64,000 nt of DNA from Candidatus Xianfuyuplasma coldseepsis (GTDB lineage: Bacteria > Bacillota_I > Bacilli_A > Izemoplasmatales > Izemoplasmataceae). Below are positions 10,213-21,026 of this stretch, in pieces. Numbering within the stretch: the stretch's first letter is position 1; each line of letters opens with the position of its first letter. The stretch covers positions 896,698 to 960,697 of the forward strand of contig NZ_CP048914.1 in NCBI RefSeq assembly GCF_014023125.1. The letters are read 5' to 3'. The notes beneath the pieces were generated by a model that worked only from the letters and a program-made list of their open reading frames with translations, was not told the origin of the DNA and ran no database searches. Made by a program: the position numbers and the translations under genes.

Positions 10213-11123
10213 TATTCAATAAATAGTTTTGTGGATAAGTATCGTTCTGCGTTACTTGGAGAAACCGTTAATACGGTTTTTCCGGAACCTACTTTATGTG
10301 CTAATTGCAACGCAGCAGCAACATTTGCTCCGGTTGATATTCCAACAAATAATCCATATTCTTTCGCGAGATATCGAGCCATTTCATACGCTTCATCATC
10401 ATCCACTAGAAGCACTTCATCATAAACAGTGGTATCCAATACATCTGGGATAAATCCTGCACCAATGCCTTGAATCGTATGTGGTCCTGGAGGGTTACCA
10501 CTTAATACAGCACTTGTTTTTGGTTCCACGGCTTTAATGGACACATGTGGGATGTGTTCTTTTAATATAGAACCGACTCCGGTTATGGTACCACCGGTAC
10601 CAACCGCAGCAACAAAGTAGTCTAAATTGGGTAAATCCTCTAGAATTTCCAGAGCGGTTGTTTTCATATGGGCTTTTGGATTGTTGATGTTCTCAAACTG
10701 CATTGGCATGAAGTAGCCATGTTTTTCTACAAGGTCTTCCGCAATCCGAATCGATTCTTTCATACCCTTTTCCGCTTCGGTGAGAATCAATGTAGCTCCA
10801 TATCCTTTTAATATCTTGCGGCGCTCGATGCTGAGACTATCCGGCATAATTAAGATGGTTTTATATCCTTTAGCCGCACCAACCATCGCAATTCCGATGC
10901 CGGTATTACCACTGGTTGGTTCAACAATCGTATCGCCAGGTGTTAAAAGACCTTCCTGTTCCGCCATATGAATCATATTTAATGCAATTCGGTCCTTAAC
11001 ACTACCTCCAGGATTGAACCATTCCAATTTAAGATATAGTGTTGCATCATTCTCGGTAGTTAATCCATGTAATTCAATAATTGGTGTATTACCGATTAAA
11101 TCATATATGTTTTGTACAATCAT
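10212..11123 (-). CDS. cysK: Cysteine synthase (O-acetylserine sulfhydrylase)
   Basis: 303 residues from ATG 11123. It is a PLP enzyme that replaces the acetyl group of O-acetylserine with sulfide. The PLP lysine is in NPGGSVKDR. EPTSGNTGIG is the substrate loop, and AVGTGGTITGVG binds the PLP phosphate. The longer frame begins at a GTG (11132) that is part of the GAGGTG ribosome site, so the ATG 6 nt downstream is preferred. With cysE on the other side it completes the serine-to-cysteine pathway. Confidence 0.95.
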   Translation of the reverse strand: MIVQNIYDLIGNTPIIELHGLTTENDATLYLKLEWFNPGGSVKDRIALNMIHMAEQEGLLTPGDTIVEPTSGNTGIGIAMVGAAKGYKTILIMPDSLSIERRKILKGYGATLILTEAEKGMKESIRIAEDLVEKHGYFMPMQFENINNPKAHMKTTALEILEDLPNLDYFVAAVGTGGTITGVGSILKEHIPHVSIKAVEPKTSAVLSGNPPGPHTIQGIGAGFIPDVLDTTVYDEVLLVDDDEAYEMARYLAKEYGLFVGISTGANVAAALQLAHKVGSGKTVLTVSPSNAERYLSTKLFIE

Positions 11124-11181
11124 CTGTGTCACCTCGATTATTATTATAGTATTGATTTTATAATTAAACTATTAATATGCT

Positions 11182-11206
11182 AAAAAAAGAACCGATTGCT
11201 CGGTTC
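11182..11206 (-). terminator. Terminator of lysS
   Basis: On the minus strand GAACCGA pairs with TCGGTTC (plus 11189-11195 and 11200-11206) with loop GCAA, followed by seven Ts. Confidence 0.9.
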
Positions 11207-11208
11207 TA

Positions 11209-12756
<1,548 letters not shown>

Positions 12757-12784
12757 TAAAATAGAACAAAATTGTTCTATTTTG
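12757..12784 (-). terminator. Terminator of znuA-like gene
   Basis: AAATAGAACA pairs with TGTTCTATTT around a short AT loop (about 12759-12783), giving a T-rich end on the minus strand. The stem overlaps the last two codons and stop of the gene. Confidence 0.65.
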
Positions 12785-13745
12785 TAGCGCTATTTAGTGC
12801 TGTTAAGTTGTCGATCATGAGGGTGAGATAGGTGGATCCGTTGTCTCGCTCATCATCGGTAATTTGTCCTAAACCATGTAAGTACAAGGCAGCAGCTTCT
12901 GGGGCGGTTGTTTGTAAGTCAGATAGTAATTGTGTTCCTGCGGGAGAATTGGCATTTTTCTCGAACAAGATGTATTCCACATTATGTTCCTGGGCAATTT
13001 CTAATACTTCAATTAATTCACCGGGATTGGTTTCACTACTGTGCGCATCGGTTGTTATCGATATAATTTCAATATCATAACGATCATGCCAATAACTAAA
13101 TAACATAACGGTTGTAATGATTGGTTTTGTTGCATTATCCGCCATTTCTTGATAATCTAAATCTAATTTTTCTAGTGCGGAGTTGAGAACATTGTAGTTA
13201 TTATTATAGAGTTCTTCGTTTTCAGGATAGGTAGCAATTAACTTGTCTTTCACAAATAATGCAGCTTCTGCCATCCGAACAGGATCTATCCAGAAGTGTG
13301 GATCATCGCTTATCATGTTTGCATCACAGGTTTCATCCACGGGGTTCTCAGTTTGTTCTTCCTCGTGTTCTTCATGCGTATGGGTATAACAAACTTCGTT
13401 GTATTCAATGTGTTGGGACATATCGATTAACTCGACATCACCATCATCAAATACATCCGCATTATCAGGAATGTAGTCGTCTGCGCCACCGTGTATATAG
13501 AAGAGTAAATCGGAATTGATCATATCGATGATTTCACGGGCACTCCAGTCGATGGAATCGCTATGGGAAGAGGCTCCAGGTACTTGAATGACATTCACCG
13601 TATCACCGGCGATTTCTTCGATTAAAAACTCCATTGGATACACAGTAACATATATTTTGGGACGATCATCGTCCTCGGTTCCCTTACACGCGGCAAGTGA
13701 TAAGGACATCACAAGAATCCCCACGAGTAGTAGTAATTTTTTCAT
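12777..13745 (-). CDS. znuA: Zinc/manganese-type ABC substrate-binding lipoprotein
   Basis: 322 residues with a lipoprotein signal (hydrophobic run then LAAC, Cys19). The cluster A-1 binding-protein fold follows, with a His- and acid-rich loop (YTHTHEEHEEEQ, about residues 120-133) typical of zinc binders, then DDPHFWIDP, and a late TDAHSSETNPGEL segment. It should capture zinc or manganese outside the membrane. No permease or ATPase gene is adjacent; it is a single-gene unit with its own promoter (TTGCAT 13798-13803, TATAAT 13775-13780, 17-bp spacer, minus strand). AdcA/MtsA-like roles are equally possible. Confidence 0.88.
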   Translation of the reverse strand: MKKLLLLVGILVMSLSLAACKGTEDDDRPKIYVTVYPMEFLIEEIAGDTVNVIQVPGASSHSDSIDWSAREIIDMINSDLLFYIHGGADDYIPDNADVFDDGDVELIDMSQHIEYNEVCYTHTHEEHEEEQTENPVDETCDANMISDDPHFWIDPVRMAEAALFVKDKLIATYPENEELYNNNYNVLNSALEKLDLDYQEMADNATKPIITTVMLFSYWHDRYDIEIISITTDAHSSETNPGELIEVLEIAQEHNVEYILFEKNANSPAGTQLLSDLQTTAPEAAALYLHGLGQITDDERDNGSTYLTLMIDNLTALNSATK

Positions 13746-13807
13746 TTTATATCACCTATATTTCTTATGAATAGATTATAAATCATTGAAGTTGAAAATG
13801 CAAACTA

Positions 13808-14062
13808 TTATAGCCTTTTTTCTTCAATGATTTCAAACATATTTCCCGCATCTTCTTTTTTTGTGGAATCCAGTAACGCAAGGACTTTAACGGTGACAAC
13901 ACGATTTCCAAATGTAATCGTAATGATATCATCCACATCGACTTTAGTGGATGACTTAGCAACGCGATCGTTGACGAGAATACGGCCGTTATCGGCAACC
14001 TCTTTGGCGAGGGTACGTCGTTTGATGATGCGCGATACTTTTAAGAATTTGTCTATTCGCAT
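13808..14062 (-). CDS. rqcP: S4-domain RNA-binding protein (RqcP/YabO-like)
   Basis: 84 residues from ATG 14062 (AGGAGGA just upstream). The protein is a single S4 domain: [20 protein letters not shown], then the [12 protein letters not shown] turn. In Bacillus the equivalent YabO/RqcP helps RqcH add Ala tails to nascent chains on stalled 50S subunits, and its gene lies in the same tilS-hpt-ftsH neighbourhood. HslR (Hsp15) is the related alternative name. A weak hairpin (14084-14099) separates it from ftsH. Confidence 0.88.
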   Translation of the reverse strand: MRIDKFLKVSRIIKRRTLAKEVADNGRILVNDRVAKSSTKVDVDDIITITFGNRVVTVKVLALLDSTKKEDAGNMFEIIEEKRL

Positions 14063-14108
14063 ATTGTCCTCCTTGTAAAGAAAAGGATACAAAAGTATCC
14101 CTCTTTAT

Positions 14109-16061
14109 TTATTCCGGTGAGACGGCTGTCTCTTGTTTTGTAGATACGTCTTCTGTTTCTGCTATTTCTTGTTGTTGTGCCTCTTGTTTTGCTTTTTTCT
14201 TTTCCCACCAACCAATGGTTCCGGTTTCCACGATTTCGTAGATGTCTTCTTTGGTTAAGGTTTCGACCTCAAGCAAGTATTTTGCAATCAGTTTCAGCAA
14301 ATCAATGTTCTTTGTTAATACTTCTTTAGCATTTTCGTAACAATCATTGATGATTTTACGGACTTCATTGTCAATTTCCAAAGCAACTTGATCACTAAAC
14401 GCTTTATCAGTATTATAGTCACGACCTAAGAAGACCGATCCATTACGTTTTTCATATTGAATTGGACCAAGTGAACTCATACCGTACTCCGTCACCATTG
14501 AACGGGCTATTTCCGTTGCTTTTTGGAAGTCGTTATGAGCACCAGTACTCACTTCATTGAAAATGATTTCTTCCGCAACACGTCCGCCAAGTAAACCGGT
14601 AATCCGGTCGATTAAGCTTTGGCGTGTAGCGAGGAATGACTCTTCCTCTTCCGGTAACATTAGTGCGTATCCACCAGCTTGCCCGCGGGGTATAATCGTT
14701 ACTTTGTGAACGATGTTGGCATTGTCTAGTTTAATACCAAGTACGGCGTGTCCAGCTTCATGGTGGGCGATAAAGTTACGTTCGCGTTTGGTGAAGACCC
14801 GTGATTTTTTCGCAGGTCCCATCATGACGCGGTCCACCGCTTCATCGATGTGATACAACTTGATGTGTTTTTTGTTTTCACGCGCCGCGAGTAATGCGGC
14901 TTCATTTAACAAGTTTTCCAAATCCGCTCCGGTAAATCCAGGAGTACGTTTGGCAATTTCTTGGAAGGTTACTTTTGGATCGAGCTTTTTGTTACGTGCA
15001 TGGACTTCTAAAATTGCTTGCCGACCTTTGATGTCAGGGCGACCGATTGTAATTTGTCGATCAAATCGTCCTGGACGTAGTAATGCAGGATCGAGTACGT
15101 CAGGACGGTTGGTTGCTGCCATGACGATAATACCCGAGTTGGTGCCAAATCCATCCATTTCGACGAGTAATTGGTTTAAGGTTTGTTCGCGTTCATCGTG
15201 TCCGCCACCTAAACCGGCTCCCCGTTGACGTCCAACAGCATCAATCTCATCGATAAAGACGATACATGGCGCGTTTTGTTTGGCGTTTTTGAACATGTCA
15301 CGAACACGACTTGCACCTACACCAACGAACATTTCTACGAAGTCCGATCCACTGATGGAATAAAATGGTACACTTGCTTCTCCAGCTACAGCACGTGCGA
15401 GTAAGGTTTTCCCAGTTCCAGGAGGCCCTACAAGTAAGACACCAGTAGGAATACGAGCGCCTAAGGACATGTATTTTTTCGGTTCTTTCAAGAAATCAAT
15501 GATTTCCGCAAGTTCTTCTTTTTCTTCATCAACACCGGCAACATTTTTGAATGTTGTTGTTTTTCCTTTGTGCAAACGAGCACGGTTTTTTCCAAAGTCA
15601 AAGGCACGATTATTACCGCCTTGATTTCGTAGAAAAATAGCAACAATGACAACTAAGATAATCAGTGGTGCGATAATACCAAGAACATTCCAGAAGGTAT
15701 AACTACTTGCTGGTTCATGTTCATAAATAACACCATGGGTATCGGCAAGTCCGACAAGGGTGTCTAATTGTGATGTATCCGCAATCTCTAATTGATACGG
15801 TGTTTTTGCATTGTCATCTTTGGTACCGTAAATTCTGAATCCACCTTGATTGGCGTCTCCACTTAATGGCTCAGAGTACATGCGATCAATTTCACCATTG
15901 ATGATTGCTTGTTTAAATGTTGTATTGTTGTACGTTACAGTTTCCTCGCTTGAATTGGTGTATACATAGTATGCACCAAAGACAAATAAGAGGATAATCG
16001 ATATGACGATTAAGTTCCCAAACCTGCTTGGGGCTGGGCGCATTTGCTTGTTATCTGCCAT
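14109..16061 (-). CDS. ftsH: ATP-dependent zinc metalloprotease FtsH
   Basis: 650 residues. Two N-terminal membrane segments (about 17-36 and 122-143) flank an extracellular domain. The AAA module has Walker A GPPGTGKT, Walker [10 protein letters not shown] and the second region of homology ending RPGRFDRQI. The M41 protease domain has HEAGH. It forms a hexamer that extracts and degrades membrane and regulatory proteins. It is followed by a 17-base gap after hpt on the same strand, as in Bacillus. The C-terminal ~40 residues are a low-complexity charged tail. Confidence 0.98.
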   Translation of the reverse strand: MADNKQMRPAPSRFGNLIVISIILLFVFGAYYVYTNSSEETVTYNNTTFKQAIINGEIDRMYSEPLSGDANQGGFRIYGTKDDNAKTPYQLEIADTSQLDTLVGLADTHGVIYEHEPASSYTFWNVLGIIAPLIILVVIVAIFLRNQGGNNRAFDFGKNRARLHKGKTTTFKNVAGVDEEKEELAEIIDFLKEPKKYMSLGARIPTGVLLVGPPGTGKTLLARAVAGEASVPFYSISGSDFVEMFVGVGASRVRDMFKNAKQNAPCIVFIDEIDAVGRQRGAGLGGGHDEREQTLNQLLVEMDGFGTNSGIIVMAATNRPDVLDPALLRPGRFDRQITIGRPDIKGRQAILEVHARNKKLDPKVTFQEIAKRTPGFTGADLENLLNEAALLAARENKKHIKLYHIDEAVDRVMMGPAKKSRVFTKRERNFIAHHEAGHAVLGIKLDNANIVHKVTIIPRGQAGGYALMLPEEEESFLATRQSLIDRITGLLGGRVAEEIIFNEVSTGAHNDFQKATEIARSMVTEYGMSSLGPIQYEKRNGSVFLGRDYNTDKAFSDQVALEIDNEVRKIINDCYENAKEVLTKNIDLLKLIAKYLLEVETLTKEDIYEIVETGTIGWWEKKKAKQEAQQQEIAETEDVSTKQETAVSPE

Positions 16062-16078
16062 CTAATCACTCCTAAGTT

Positions 16079-16615
16079 CTATTCGTATACCTCTGGTTTT
16101 AGTACGCCTACATAAGGGAGGTTACGATATTTTTCGTCAAAGTCGAGACCATATCCCACAACGAATTTGTTGGGAATGGTAACGCCAATGTATTCCGGAT
16201 CAAGCGATACAACTCGCCCAGCCGGTTTATCTAAAAGTGTTACGACACTAACACTTTTTGCTCCTCGATATAATAGTAAATCCATTACGACACGAATGGT
16301 TTTACCGGTATCTACGATATCTTCTGCAATAATGACATGACGATCTTGTACCGGGATGGTAAGGTCTTTTTTAATTTGGATATCACCAGAGGATTTAATT
16401 CCACCGTGGTAACTTGATACATCCATAAATTCCATTTCCAAGTGACAGTTCATCTCGGTGATGAGACGTCCCATAAATGGAACACAACCTTTTAATAACC
16501 CAACAACGATTGGGTACTTGTCTTTGTAGTCTTCGGTAAGTTGTTTTCCAAGTCGTTTGGCTATTTCGTCAATTTGCTCTTCCGATACTAAAATTTCTGC
16601 GATATCATTATGCAT
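16079..16615 (-). CDS. hpt: Hypoxanthine phosphoribosyltransferase
   Basis: 178 residues. It salvages hypoxanthine and guanine with PRPP to IMP and GMP. The PRPP-binding loop is VIIAEDIVDTGKT, the N-terminal LLKGCVPFMGRL holds the pyrophosphate loop, and the C-terminal VGYGLDFDEKYRNLPYVG is the family signature. Its ATG overlaps the tilS stop as TAATG. It links to the guanine-riboswitch operon at 51.3 kb by supplying the same pools. Confidence 0.96.
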   Translation of the reverse strand: MHNDIAEILVSEEQIDEIAKRLGKQLTEDYKDKYPIVVGLLKGCVPFMGRLITEMNCHLEMEFMDVSSYHGGIKSSGDIQIKKDLTIPVQDRHVIIAEDIVDTGKTIRVVMDLLLYRGAKSVSVVTLLDKPAGRVVSLDPEYIGVTIPNKFVVGYGLDFDEKYRNLPYVGVLKPEVYE

Positions 16616-17922
16616 TATTTCACCTCATAGATATATAGTTTGTGCTCACACGTGCGATCCGTATGGGCTTTTTTTATTCCTGGTATCCACAACACCTCGG
16701 TTTCGGTCGCAATCACCAAGAGTCGATCGCGAACGGATTTTGGTACTTTCTGATCAATTAAAATGTCTTTGACTTTCTTGGTACCAACGGATAGTGACAT
16801 CTTATCGCCATTTTGTCGCTGTCTGATGTAGAGTGGAAATACTAATTTATTATAACATAATTCAAAATAATTACTATTATTTTGTACCATTTTATCCGTT
16901 GTAAAGACGAAACTACGTTCATCGGATACAAAATACTCGCCAACCTTATTTACTTGAATCATAATTGGAACGATATCTTCTAGTTTTGTGACGTAGATAA
17001 CATCGTATTCTTTGACGAAATCATAATCATCACTTAAACTGATACGCTGATTGGGATGTTCATTATAACACAGTTCAATGATTTGTTTGTATTGTTCGTA
17101 GGAAACTTCAACGGAATTATTTGTCGCTTGGTTTACCATATGCTGGATGATTTTAATCTTGACAATCTTGTTGAGTTTGTTGAAATCGTGTAAACTAACG
17201 TGATTATACATTGAATACTCACGTAAGAATGTTCGTTTTTGAGCCTCGATTAACTCATCCGCAGAATCGATGTATTCCGCAAGCTGAATGATTTTACTTT
17301 CAAGATTGGGATTTTCTTCTTTTAATAGAGGAATAATGTGATTTCTAAATCGATTTCTCGTATAGACATCTTCTTGATTGGTATGATCGTTAAAGAAGGC
17401 AATATCGTGTTTTTCCGCATATGTGATAATATCCTCTTTTGTGATGTTCATTAAGGGACGAATAATGGATACGTTACGATCCATCCGAATTTCTTTAATA
17501 CCGGTATAACCGCTAAAACTAGTCCCTCGAACAATTCGCATTAAGACTGTTTCCACTTGATCATCAAGATGATGAGCCACGGCAATCTTTTTACTGTTGT
17601 ACTTCGCGGCAATCGCTTTGAAAAAATCATATCGTTTTAGTCGTGAATCGTGCTGAAAATTAGACTGATCTTGTTGCTTAATGGTATACCCCTCAAAACG
17701 AACACCAACAGACTTAGCCATTGCTTTAATGTAGTTGTATTCCTCGATGGATTCATCACGTTTATTGTGATTGACATGGGCAATAATAACGTTGTTGTTC
17801 AACTTGTGAATGATGTCGAAAAGAACCATTGAATCAACGCCTCCACTTAATGCGACAATGATTGGTTCGGTTTTATTGAATAATTGTTTATCTTTCACAA
17901 GTTTAACTAAGTCTTTAGCCAT
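16615..17922 (-). CDS. tilS: tRNA(Ile)-lysidine synthase
   Basis: 435 residues. The N-terminal PP-loop is SGGVDSMVL; the C-terminal domain is the TilS substrate-recognition type. It changes C34 of tRNA-Ile(CAT) to lysidine so that it reads AUA; a candidate tRNA substrate is at 48174-48250. ATG 17922 has AGGTGA about 6 nt upstream, and the GTG start at 17931 lies in that site. Promoter -10 TATAAT is on the minus strand at 17940-17945. Confidence 0.95.
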   Translation of the reverse strand: MAKDLVKLVKDKQLFNKTEPIIVALSGGVDSMVLFDIIHKLNNNVIIAHVNHNKRDESIEEYNYIKAMAKSVGVRFEGYTIKQQDQSNFQHDSRLKRYDFFKAIAAKYNSKKIAVAHHLDDQVETVLMRIVRGTSFSGYTGIKEIRMDRNVSIIRPLMNITKEDIITYAEKHDIAFFNDHTNQEDVYTRNRFRNHIIPLLKEENPNLESKIIQLAEYIDSADELIEAQKRTFLREYSMYNHVSLHDFNKLNKIVKIKIIQHMVNQATNNSVEVSYEQYKQIIELCYNEHPNQRISLSDDYDFVKEYDVIYVTKLEDIVPIMIQVNKVGEYFVSDERSFVFTTDKMVQNNSNYFELCYNKLVFPLYIRQRQNGDKMSLSVGTKKVKDILIDQKVPKSVRDRLLVIATETEVLWIPGIKKAHTDRTCEHKLYIYEVK

Positions 17923-17968
17923 TGGTATCACCTACTCATATTATACCATTGATTAAGGTCTCAATAAA

Positions 17969-17998
17969 CAAAAAAGCCATCTCAATAAGAATGGCTCT
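17969..17998 (-). terminator. Terminator upstream of tilS
   Basis: On the minus strand AGCCAT and ATGGCT (plus 17991-17996 and 17975-17980) form a stem with a 10-nt loop, then six Ts. It ends the small membrane-protein gene and separates it from the tilS unit. Confidence 0.75.
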
Positions 17999-18011
17999 AT
18001 GATGGTGATAA

Positions 18012-18302
18012 TCAGTCTTTATCAGTCGTAGTATTGTCGGTTTCTAGCTGATCAATTCGTTTATTCACGCTAATGCGATACACATCGAGTGTAGTTATTT
18101 TTGTTTGGAGTTCATCAATTTGATCGTAAAATATGTAGATTATGAGTGAAAGAACAAATATAATGATTCCTAATACAAGGATGAATAGGTGAATCATCAA
18201 GGGTTCTCGGATATAAAGTATAAGGGCAGATAGTGCTAAACCAACACTGGCTAAAACACCAAATTTAATGATGACACTTAATGTGTTGTTTTGTGGTTTC
18301 AA
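18012..18302 (-). CDS. Small two-pass membrane protein with coiled coil
   Basis: 96 residues from TTG 18302, which follows GGGAGG by 7 nt; no ATG is available. Two hydrophobic segments (about residues 9-29 and 33-54) are followed by a 35-residue heptad-like coil (YDQIDELQTKITTLDVYRIS). It occupies the place held by divIC in the Bacillus order (divIC-tilS-hpt-ftsH), and membrane segment plus coiled coil recalls DivIC, but it has two membrane spans and no clear sequence match. Function unknown. Confidence 0.65.
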   Translation of the reverse strand: MKPQNNTLSVIIKFGVLASVGLALSALILYIREPLMIHLFILVLGIIIFVLSLIIYIFYDQIDELQTKITTLDVYRISVNKRIDQLETDNTTTDKD

Positions 18303-18483
18303 ATTAGTACCTCCCAATTAAAAAATACCTTTACTCTATTATAACATATATCAAATAAACAAATATAATATTTCATGCACATACGGAAGGTTTACTTTGA
18401 ATGACAAAACATCGTGAATATATTCATTGGATTGTGGTATAATATAGAAAGATTGTACTAAATAAACGAAATGGAGAAACGAT

Positions 18484-19815
18484 ATGTTTAAATTACCTCA
18501 TTTGTCAAAAAAAGAACGAGCTTGGGTATTGTATGATGTAGCTAATAGTGCGTTTATTTTGACGGTTATTACGATTTTCTTTCCAATTTTGTATCAAATG
18601 GTGTATATGAATGGGCAAGGAGTTGCCGAAGAGGCTGCGAATTATCAAGAAGTATGGACAAGAGGGTCTCAGATATTTAAATATTTAACCAGTGCATTAG
18701 CACTTACAGTGGCTATTTTAAGTCCTATTGTTGGTTCCTGGAGTAACTACCACGGGAACAAGAAGAAGTTCTTTAAACTTTTCTTAGGTGTAGCAATGGT
18801 TGGTGGTGTCGGATTGGCGATTCCAACCTTAGGATGGGTAACATTACTTGTGATTTTCTTTATTACAAGTATGAATTATAACCTAACCAATGTACTATAT
18901 GATGCGTTCTTGGTTGATGTTACCACAGAAGATCGTATGGATGAAGTTAGTGCAACCGGTTATGGATGGGGATACATTGGTAGTTTAATACCGTTCTTTA
19001 TCGGGATTATTCCATATGCACTTGTCTTATTTGGCGTCATTAAAGTAGGATTCTTAGGCATGGATAGTTACATGTTAGAACGTGTTACCATCGGGATTGC
19101 TTTTGTGGTATCGATTGTATGGTGGTTGATTTATTCACTCCCGTTATTACGAGAGGTTGATCAAACATACAACTTAGAACATACTGGAAATAATCTGGGG
19201 GAATCGTTAAAACGCTTAGCAAAAACCTTTAAAGAAATTCGGACATATCGTTATATCTTTATGTTTTTAATCGCATATTTGCTGTATATTGATGTTGTCA
19301 ATAGTGTTATTCGTCTCGCGACGAACATTGGTGGCGATTTAGGAGTTGAAGCGATGACGATGCTTGGTGTTGTTGTTATGGTTCAAGTGATTGCCTTTCC
19401 AAGTGCGATTGTCTATGGTCGGATGACGAAGCGTTTTGGTACAAAGAATATGATTTTCTATGGAATAGGTGTGTATGCTATTGGGGTTATCACAGTATTC
19501 TTTATCCGTGAAGATACCACGTGGATGATGTGGATTGTTGGAGCATTGATTGGTACTGCACAAGGTGGTATTCAATCGATATCGCGAAGTTACTTTGCAA
19601 AAATGGTTCCCAAAGAAAAAGCCAACGACTTCTTCGGATTCTTTAGTGTATTTGGACGTTTTGCGGGGATTTTCTCACCATTTATTATCGCCTTCTTTCA
19701 AGCACCAGATCGGTTGGGAATCAATGGTGCTGTGCTCGTGTTATTAGTGCCACTTGCACTCGCTACGATCTTACTCGTATTTGTGAAAGATCAGAAAGTC
19801 GAATATGTTGGCTAA
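18484..19815 (+). CDS. MFS transporter, UMF1/Atg22-like
   Basis: 443 residues, about 12 membrane segments. The start KKERAWVLYDVANSAFILTV is close to the signature of the UMF1 family (related to the yeast vacuolar effluxer Atg22), and the central loop PKEKANDFFGFFSVFGRFAG is also characteristic. Substrate unknown in bacteria; amino-acid efflux is a guess from the yeast relative. TATAAT at 18438-18443 gives a -10 box. The gene overlaps maf by 11 bases. Confidence 0.88.
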   Translation: MFKLPHLSKKERAWVLYDVANSAFILTVITIFFPILYQMVYMNGQGVAEEAANYQEVWTRGSQIFKYLTSALALTVAILSPIVGSWSNYHGNKKKFFKLFLGVAMVGGVGLAIPTLGWVTLLVIFFITSMNYNLTNVLYDAFLVDVTTEDRMDEVSATGYGWGYIGSLIPFFIGIIPYALVLFGVIKVGFLGMDSYMLERVTIGIAFVVSIVWWLIYSLPLLREVDQTYNLEHTGNNLGESLKRLAKTFKEIRTYRYIFMFLIAYLLYIDVVNSVIRLATNIGGDLGVEAMTMLGVVVMVQVIAFPSAIVYGRMTKRFGTKNMIFYGIGVYAIGVITVFFIREDTTWMMWIVGALIGTAQGGIQSISRSYFAKMVPKEKANDFFGFFSVFGRFAGIFSPFIIAFFQAPDRLGINGAVLVLLVPLALATILLVFVKDQKVEYVG

Positions 19816-20368
19816 GAAATTTATTTTAGCTAGCCAATCACCACGTCGTCGAGAATTACTCAAATTTTTAGACATTGAATTTGTTGTCAAACCAAGTGAT
19901 GTTGAAGAAGTTATTGATGTTCGGCTATCCTTTGAAGAAGTCGTTATGGATTTGGCCAAACAAAAGGCGGAGTACATTGCCGACAAGTACCCTGACCATA
20001 CGATTTTAGGTTTTGACACTCTAGTGATACACAACGGAATGGCCCTAGGGAAACCAAACAATCGACAGGAGGCATTTGACATGCTTCAATCATTATCTGG
20101 CGAAACCCATACCGTGTTAACTGGGTGTGCTCTGGTTTGTTGTAATGAGGTTGTTACCTTCTATGATCAAGCGGACGTCACATTCAATCAAATGACTGCC
20201 GATGAAATCAATGAGTATCTCGATACCGGAGAACCATTTGATAAAGCGGGTAGTTATGGTATTCAAGGATATGGGGCACGCTATATCAATAAAGTTAATG
20301 GAGATTATTACAGTGTAATGGGGGTACCATTACAAAAACTATATCAAACGATAAGAGGCTTAGAATAG
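19805..20368 (+). CDS. maf: Maf-type nucleotide pyrophosphatase
   Basis: 187 residues. N-terminal ILASQSPRRRELLKFLDIEF is the Maf signature; GFDTLV and LSGETHTVLTGC follow, and the C-terminal AGSYGIQGYGARYI is conserved. Family members hydrolyse dTTP/UTP and modified nucleotides and were first linked to septum inhibition. The start ATG 19805 lies within the transporter gene; TTG 19808 is the alternative. A terminator overlaps the stop region. Confidence 0.94.
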   Translation: MLAKKFILASQSPRRRELLKFLDIEFVVKPSDVEEVIDVRLSFEEVVMDLAKQKAEYIADKYPDHTILGFDTLVIHNGMALGKPNNRQEAFDMLQSLSGETHTVLTGCALVCCNEVVTFYDQADVTFNQMTADEINEYLDTGEPFDKAGSYGIQGYGARYINKVNGDYYSVMGVPLQKLYQTIRGLE

Positions 20369-20378
20369 CCTCTTTTTC
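20353..20378 (+). terminator. Terminator after maf
   Basis: AAGAGGCT (20353-20360), 6-nt loop, AGCCTCTT (20367-20374) and a T run. Confidence 0.85.
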
Positions 20379-20494
20379 TTATTCTGGTTTGTGAAAATTG
20401 TAATATGGTGTACAATAAATGTAGGATACCTATAATCTATTTTTTTCACATCAAAGAAGTGCTAGACTGATAGTGACTTCAGAAGGAGGCTCTT

Positions 20495-21016
20495 ATGTTT
20501 AAATTGAACGTGAAACATGCGGACAAAAAAACCATTAAAGAGCGATTGAACGTTGTAGAGACACCACAATACAAGTATGTTCTTACGGATGATAAAGAGA
20601 GCGTAGAAGACGATAAAATCAATATCGTTTTCCCGCATGCGGAAATCCCGCAAGTTTCCTCCTTATTAGACTGGATTGTCAAAGGGGAAGAACTCTACAT
20701 TACCGGATACAACCAATTCGGACAAAAACGTGTGGAGTGCCGTAACATTCAATACTTTATTGTGGAAACTGAAGATGTTTTTGCCGTATTACATGACTCG
20801 AAACTGATTGTCAAACTGAAACTCTATGAGATTGAAGAGCTACTTCAACACAAGGAGTTTATTCGTGTCAGTAAATACTGTTTGGTAAACATCGGTAAAA
20901 TTGAGTACATTCGTTCAGCCTTGAATTCAAAACTAGATCTACAAATGAAAAACGGCGATCACTGTGAAGTGAACCGCAGCTACTTAAAAGATTTTAAAGC
21001 CGCTTTAGAGCTTTAG
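20495..21016 (+). CDS. LytTR-type DNA-binding regulator
   Basis: 173 residues. The C-terminal ~95 residues form a LytTR domain (LKLYEIEELLQHKEFIRVSK, NIGKIEYI, EVNRSYLKDFKAALEL). The N-terminal ~75 residues lack the phospho-acceptor receiver fold and contain a short alpha/beta segment (INIVFPHAEIPQVSSLLDWI), so this is a LytTR protein without a classical receiver. It lies 10 bases upstream of the beta-propeller gene and likely shares a transcript (TTGTGA 20389-20394, TACAAT 20411-20416, 16-bp spacer). Confidence 0.88.
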   Translation: MFKLNVKHADKKTIKERLNVVETPQYKYVLTDDKESVEDDKINIVFPHAEIPQVSSLLDWIVKGEELYITGYNQFGQKRVECRNIQYFIVETEDVFAVLHDSKLIVKLKLYEIEELLQHKEFIRVSKYCLVNIGKIEYIRSALNSKLDLQMKNGDHCEVNRSYLKDFKAALEL

Positions 21017-21026
21017 GAGGTATCAT

